Shown here in pieces: positions 61,239-64,000 of a DNA stretch of 64,000 nt. The DNA is taken from NCBI RefSeq assembly GCF_023221595.1, contig NZ_CP096567.1:434001-498000 (forward strand), given 5' to 3'. The stretch comes from Rhodococcus qingshengii JCM 15477. GTDB taxonomy: Bacteria; Actinomycetota; Actinomycetes; Mycobacteriales; Mycobacteriaceae. Within the stretch, counting starts at the first letter, position 1. Every line of letters starts with the position of its first letter. The notes beneath the pieces were generated by a model, which was given only the letters and a program-made list of their open reading frames with translations, did not search any database and was not told the DNA's origin. Made by a program: the position numbers and the translations under genes.

Positions 61239-62444
61239 ATGACCATCGGACTACTCGCCGCACGTTCACCCGACCTCGCCACGCACACAGCACTCTTCGG
61301 CCCTCTCCCGAACTCCCTGCAGCCGGGCACCTTGACGTGTCTACTCGCAGATGCCGAACTCGCAGGCAAGGGGGGAGCGGCGTTTCGTACGGCGAGCAAA
61401 CTCGATTCCGTCACCGGAAGGCGCGTGGTGGTGATCGCGAACGGCAGCGAAGGGGAACCGCTCAGTCAGAAGGATGCGGTACTTCTCGAACATGCACCCC
61501 ACCTCGTGATCGACGGATTGCTGCTGGTCGCGCACGAGACGAGTAGTCGAGAGATTTACCTTTATGCGGGAGAACGTCAGCTCCGGTTCGTGCGGCAAGC
61601 ATTGGAGGAGCGGCGGAGCGCTGGATTCGGTGAGCTTCCCGTCAACCTCGTCGAGTCTCCGACAACTTTCGTCAGCGGCGAGAAGTCAGCTGTGATCGGG
61701 ATGATCGAAGGGGGAGGAGCCCTACCTCGAGATCGATTCGCTCACAACACTTCATCTGGACTTCGCGGGCGGCCGACAGTAGTTCAGAACGTCGAGACCC
61801 TGGCGCACATCGCACTGATCGCCCGATACGGACCTGAGTGGTTTCGCTCGCGCGGAGTCAACGGTGGAGTGGGGACGATGCTGGTAACGATTTCAGGCGA
61901 TGTGGCAGTCGGCGGTGTCGTGGAGGTGCCGATGGGGATCTCGGTGGCGAAGTTGGTGTCCGGGTATTCCCGCACTGATTCGGCAGGTGTGCGTGCTGTC
62001 CTGATCGGTGGGTATCACGGTGGTTGGATCGATGCGGTGGAGCTGTCGGCAACCATCATGTCAACCGCGTCGCTGGGCTTTGTCGGCGCCTCCCCGGGCG
62101 CCGGTGTCATTCACGTGCTCGACCACTCACGTTGCGGCTTGCAGATTTCGGCCGATATCGTGCAGTATCTCGCCGGTCAGAGTGCACGCCAGTGCGGGCC
62201 CTGCGTCAATGGATTGCCTCGACTGGCCCAGGCACTCTCTGAGGTTGCTTATCGGGAAGGCCGTACTCACAGTGAAGATTCAATCCACTACCTGGCAGAT
62301 CTGGTCGACGGTCGTGGTGCGTGCAAACACCCCGACGGTACAGCGCGATTTGTGAGGAGTTCACTGCGTGTATTCGGGCGGGATCTCCGGTTGCACGCGG
62401 ACGGTCGCTGCGAGGTCGGCGCGCATATGGAGGCCACGCCATGA
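61239..62444 (+). CDS. NuoF-like flavoprotein with SLBB domain
   Basis: 401 residues. NADH/FMN motifs GKGGAAFRTASK and NGSEGEP correspond to NuoF GRGGAGF and NADEGEP; an SLBB domain (about 215-290) follows. In the iron-sulfur part QCGPCVNG has only two of the three clustered cysteines; a further Cys is in GRGACKHPDG. The cluster ligand set may thus be altered. It probably oxidises NADH and passes electrons to the ferredoxin or heme protein. Confidence 0.85.
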   Translation: MTIGLLAARSPDLATHTALFGPLPNSLQPGTLTCLLADAELAGKGGAAFRTASKLDSVTGRRVVVIANGSEGEPLSQKDAVLLEHAPHLVIDGLLLVAHETSSREIYLYAGERQLRFVRQALEERRSAGFGELPVNLVESPTTFVSGEKSAVIGMIEGGGALPRDRFAHNTSSGLRGRPTVVQNVETLAHIALIARYGPEWFRSRGVNGGVGTMLVTISGDVAVGGVVEVPMGISVAKLVSGYSRTDSAGVRAVLIGGYHGGWIDAVELSATIMSTASLGFVGASPGAGVIHVLDHSRCGLQISADIVQYLAGQSARQCGPCVNGLPRLAQALSEVAYREGRTHSEDSIHYLADLVDGRGACKHPDGTARFVRSSLRVFGRDLRLHADGRCEVGAHMEATP

Positions 62445-62662
62445 GTAGGAGGGTGGGCAAAGTCCTGCATATCGATTGGACTGCATGCGACGGTCGCGGA
62501 CTGTGTACAGAATTGTTGCCGACTTTGTTTGGGCGTGACGAGTGGGGATATCCGTTGGCGCATGACCGCCAGCGAGAGTCGCACGTTCCCACAGAACTCG
62601 AATCGGATGCTGAGCGCGCTGTTAAGCTCTGCCCTACTGCAGCTCTGCGACTCCTGCCGTAG
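62441..62662 (+). CDS. 3Fe-4S-type small ferredoxin
   Basis: 73 residues with C16, C22 and C64 (CDGRGLC and KLCPTAA), the three-cysteine pattern of [3Fe-4S] ferredoxins. Start overlaps the NuoF-like stop by 4 bases. Last gene of the operon; serves as electron carrier. Confidence 0.88.
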   Translation: MSRRVGKVLHIDWTACDGRGLCTELLPTLFGRDEWGYPLAHDRQRESHVPTELESDAERAVKLCPTAALRLLP

Positions 62663-62740
62663 GTGGGTTGATCTGTCATGAGGATTTCGGACAATGGAGA
62701 TGACTAATTTCAGGCCGCGATCGCGAGCTGCTGATGACTA

Positions 62741-63165
62741 TCAGTGAACCTCGTTCGGAGGCCGGCAGTCGAGCGTCGAGTGACGACGTCGCGGGTTGCA
62801 GAAACCTTCGATGTATCCCACAATATCTTGTCGCGCTTGATCTTTCGTTGCGTCGACGGTCCGGAAGACGAACTCGTTCTTCAGCGCGGGGAAGAATCTT
62901 TCGGCCGTATTCCTGTCCCAGCACACCCCGTGCATCCCATAGATGATCGCAGCTCCAGGCCGGACATCAGGTGACGAAATGCCCTGGAGTTGTATTGATT
63001 ACCGCGATCCGGGTGGAAAACAGCTCCGGGTTCGATAAGCGTGGCAGCAGCAGCAGCAGCACCAGCAGTCGCTTTCGTCAACGCCTACGCGGTCAGGTCG
63101 ATGCGCATATGGTCTGCGATCGACCACCCCACAACCTTTCGGGAGTTCAGCGGGTAAGCCCCAAA
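62741..63165 (-). pseudogene. Decayed IS3-family transposase (OrfB)
   Basis: Pieces in order: KVVGWSIADHMRIDLTA, a stop (TAG at 63085-63087), then in the same frame VFHPDRGNQYNSRAFRHLMS and LELRSSMG, then after a one-base deletion near 62925 VCWDRNTAERFFPALKNEF to RRRHSTLDCRPPNEVH. These are the DDE core and C-terminus of IS3 OrfB. Inside is a (GCA)6 run at 63044-63061. Both defects make it inactive. Confidence 0.88.
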
Positions 63166-63195
63166 GTTCGAAGCTTCGTAACTAGTGTTTGCAGA

Positions 63196-63768
63196 ATGCC
63201 GCGACTGATTCATCTGAATGGGGCCTCCGGTATCGGGAAGTCGACGATTGCCCGGATGTACGCCGACCGTCACCCCGGAGTGCTTAACCTCGACACCGAT
63301 CATGTGGTCAGTCTCGTCGGTGGATGGCAAGACAACTTCTGGACCGCCTTGGTTGCGGCAAGAGAGCTCGCCGTCAGCATGGCGGCAACCCATTTGCAGA
63401 GTGGGCACGATGTGGTGATGCCGCAGCTAGTTACCCGAATTACCGAAATCGAGGACTTTGAGGTGGCGGCGAAAACTAGCGATGCCGAGTATCTCGAGGT
63501 CGTACTGATTGGAAGCAAAGAACAGGCGCTCGCTCGATTCGCCGAACGAAGTACGCACTTGGAGATCACCCATCAGCAGCAACTCGACCAGGTGATCGTG
63601 CAGAACGGAGGAGATGGACTTCTTGAACGAATTCACGACCATCTCACCCAGTACCTGCGAATTCGCTCGAACTACCTCGTAATCGACGCCGACCGTTCCA
63701 CCGCAGAGGGAACCTACGAGTCATTGATCGCAGCACTCGCAGCACTCGCAGCACTCGCAGCTAGTTGA
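63196..63768 (+). CDS. P-loop NTPase, small-molecule kinase-like
   Basis: 190 residues. Walker A LNGASGIGKSTIA at residues 7-15, DxD-like LDTDHV near 37, and later VIDADRSTAEGTY. Resembles AAA_33/zeta-toxin-like or chloramphenicol-phosphotransferase-like kinases. The last codons are a 9-bp tandem repeat (63730-63756) coding AAL units. Substrate not known. Confidence 0.7.
   Translation: MPRLIHLNGASGIGKSTIARMYADRHPGVLNLDTDHVVSLVGGWQDNFWTALVAARELAVSMAATHLQSGHDVVMPQLVTRITEIEDFEVAAKTSDAEYLEVVLIGSKEQALARFAERSTHLEITHQQQLDQVIVQNGGDGLLERIHDHLTQYLRIRSNYLVIDADRSTAEGTYESLIAALAALAALAAS
63730..63756. repeat. Three tandem copies of GCAGCACTC
   Basis: Perfect 9-bp repeat followed by a partial copy at the 3' end of the P-loop gene. 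Changes in copy number would lengthen or shorten the Ala-Ala-Leu tail without shifting the frame. Confidence 0.85.
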
Positions 63769-63903
63769 GCCGAGATAGAGGCAAGTGCATCGAGGGAAGC
63801 TCGATCGCGGCCGCCTCACTGCACGCGACTGCATTTGGACCTACCGGGCGTCCCGATTGGCGTTGGTCAGTGCACGCGGGGCAGTGCGATCCCGTATCTG
63901 CTG

Positions 63904-64000
63904 TCAGACTCCTGCAACTCCGAGTAGTTGCCCTACGGCGTAGGTGATGATCATCGCGAGGGCGCCGCCCAGCACCACACGAACTACCGCGCGACGGGGA
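63904..64000 (-). CDS. C-terminus of a VIT1/CCC1-like transporter, runs off the window
   Basis: The last 31 residues, RRAVVRVVLGGALAMIITYA followed by VGQLLGVAGV, match the final helix of VIT1/CCC1 iron/manganese transporters (GALAM..TY.IG..FG). The rest lies beyond base 64000. The call rests on this short piece only. 63769-63903 shows no gene. Confidence 0.5.
   Translation of the reverse strand, partial: PRRAVVRVVLGGALAMIITYAVGQLLGVAGV

Overview
The window looks like accessory DNA of a high-GC mycolic-acid actinobacterium, most likely Rhodococcus or a close relative (Gordonia, Nocardia). Grounds: high G+C, frequent GTG/TTG starts with 4-bp ATGA/GTGA gene overlaps, CgArsR- and CmtR-type metal sensors, and actinobacterial CopC, CtaG, DUF305, DUF3105 and MMPL families. 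No rRNA, tRNA or CRISPR array was found. The mix of resistance operons, defence genes and broken insertion sequences suggests a plasmid or genomic island; no replication or conjugation gene is visible.

Layout. 1-93: edge of an IS256-type transposase. 0.3-10.1 kb: envelope redox/copper block (DsbA-like, CopC, CtaG-like, DUF3105-DUF305, and a five-gene overlapping operon of two TlpA-like thioredoxins, CcdA, ResB and Lnt). Three identical-format palindromes, TACTAT-N5-ATAGTA, sit in front of its units and suggest one shared repressor encoded elsewhere. 10.5-11.9 kb: scrambled copies of metal genes (Trx-like protein, merR tail, P-type ATPase piece) that exist intact at 19-23 kb. 11.9-17.7 kb: sulfur-stress block with CsoR/CstR-type operators (small Cys protein, MMPL transporter, DUF2892, DUF302, TauE, CstR-like sensor, persulfide dioxygenase-rhodanese). 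18-22.3 kb: cadmium-type operon (CmtR-like sensor, SPC-type P1B ATPase, LspA, CadD-like transporter) and a divergent MerR regulator whose CueR-like promoter points at a previously unannotated 22-residue cysteine-rich peptide. 22.4-23.2 kb: mercury-type MerR with a Trx-like protein. 23.3-30.7 kb: long arsenic operon arsR-acr3-arsC-arsC-trxB-arsC-like-arsO-like-arsD-arsA.

31-50 kb is a defence/accessory island: HhH-GPD-like protein, a 1666-residue single-chain type ISP restriction-modification enzyme, an AbiJ-NTD3-like nuclease, a HEPN-like protein, a DUF4062-TPR gene cut by an IS21 element with a clear 6-bp target duplication, a nucleotidyltransferase-phosphatase pair and an oligoribonuclease-like exonuclease. 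50-56 kb holds a three-gene tyrosine-recombinase element flanked by remnants of two further, different IS21 elements, one of which truncated an NRPS condensation-domain gene. 57-62.7 kb: a two-component system divergent from an electron-transfer operon (ApbE, ferric-reductase-like membrane protein, NuoF-like flavoprotein, ferredoxin). The right end has a decayed IS3 transposase, a P-loop protein and the tail of a VIT1/CCC1-like transporter.

Together the genes pump or chemically change toxic metals and metalloids (Cd/Zn/Co, As, probably Cu and Hg), repair thiols in the envelope, and remove reactive sulfur. The IS elements and duplicated fragments show the region was assembled by repeated insertion and recombination.
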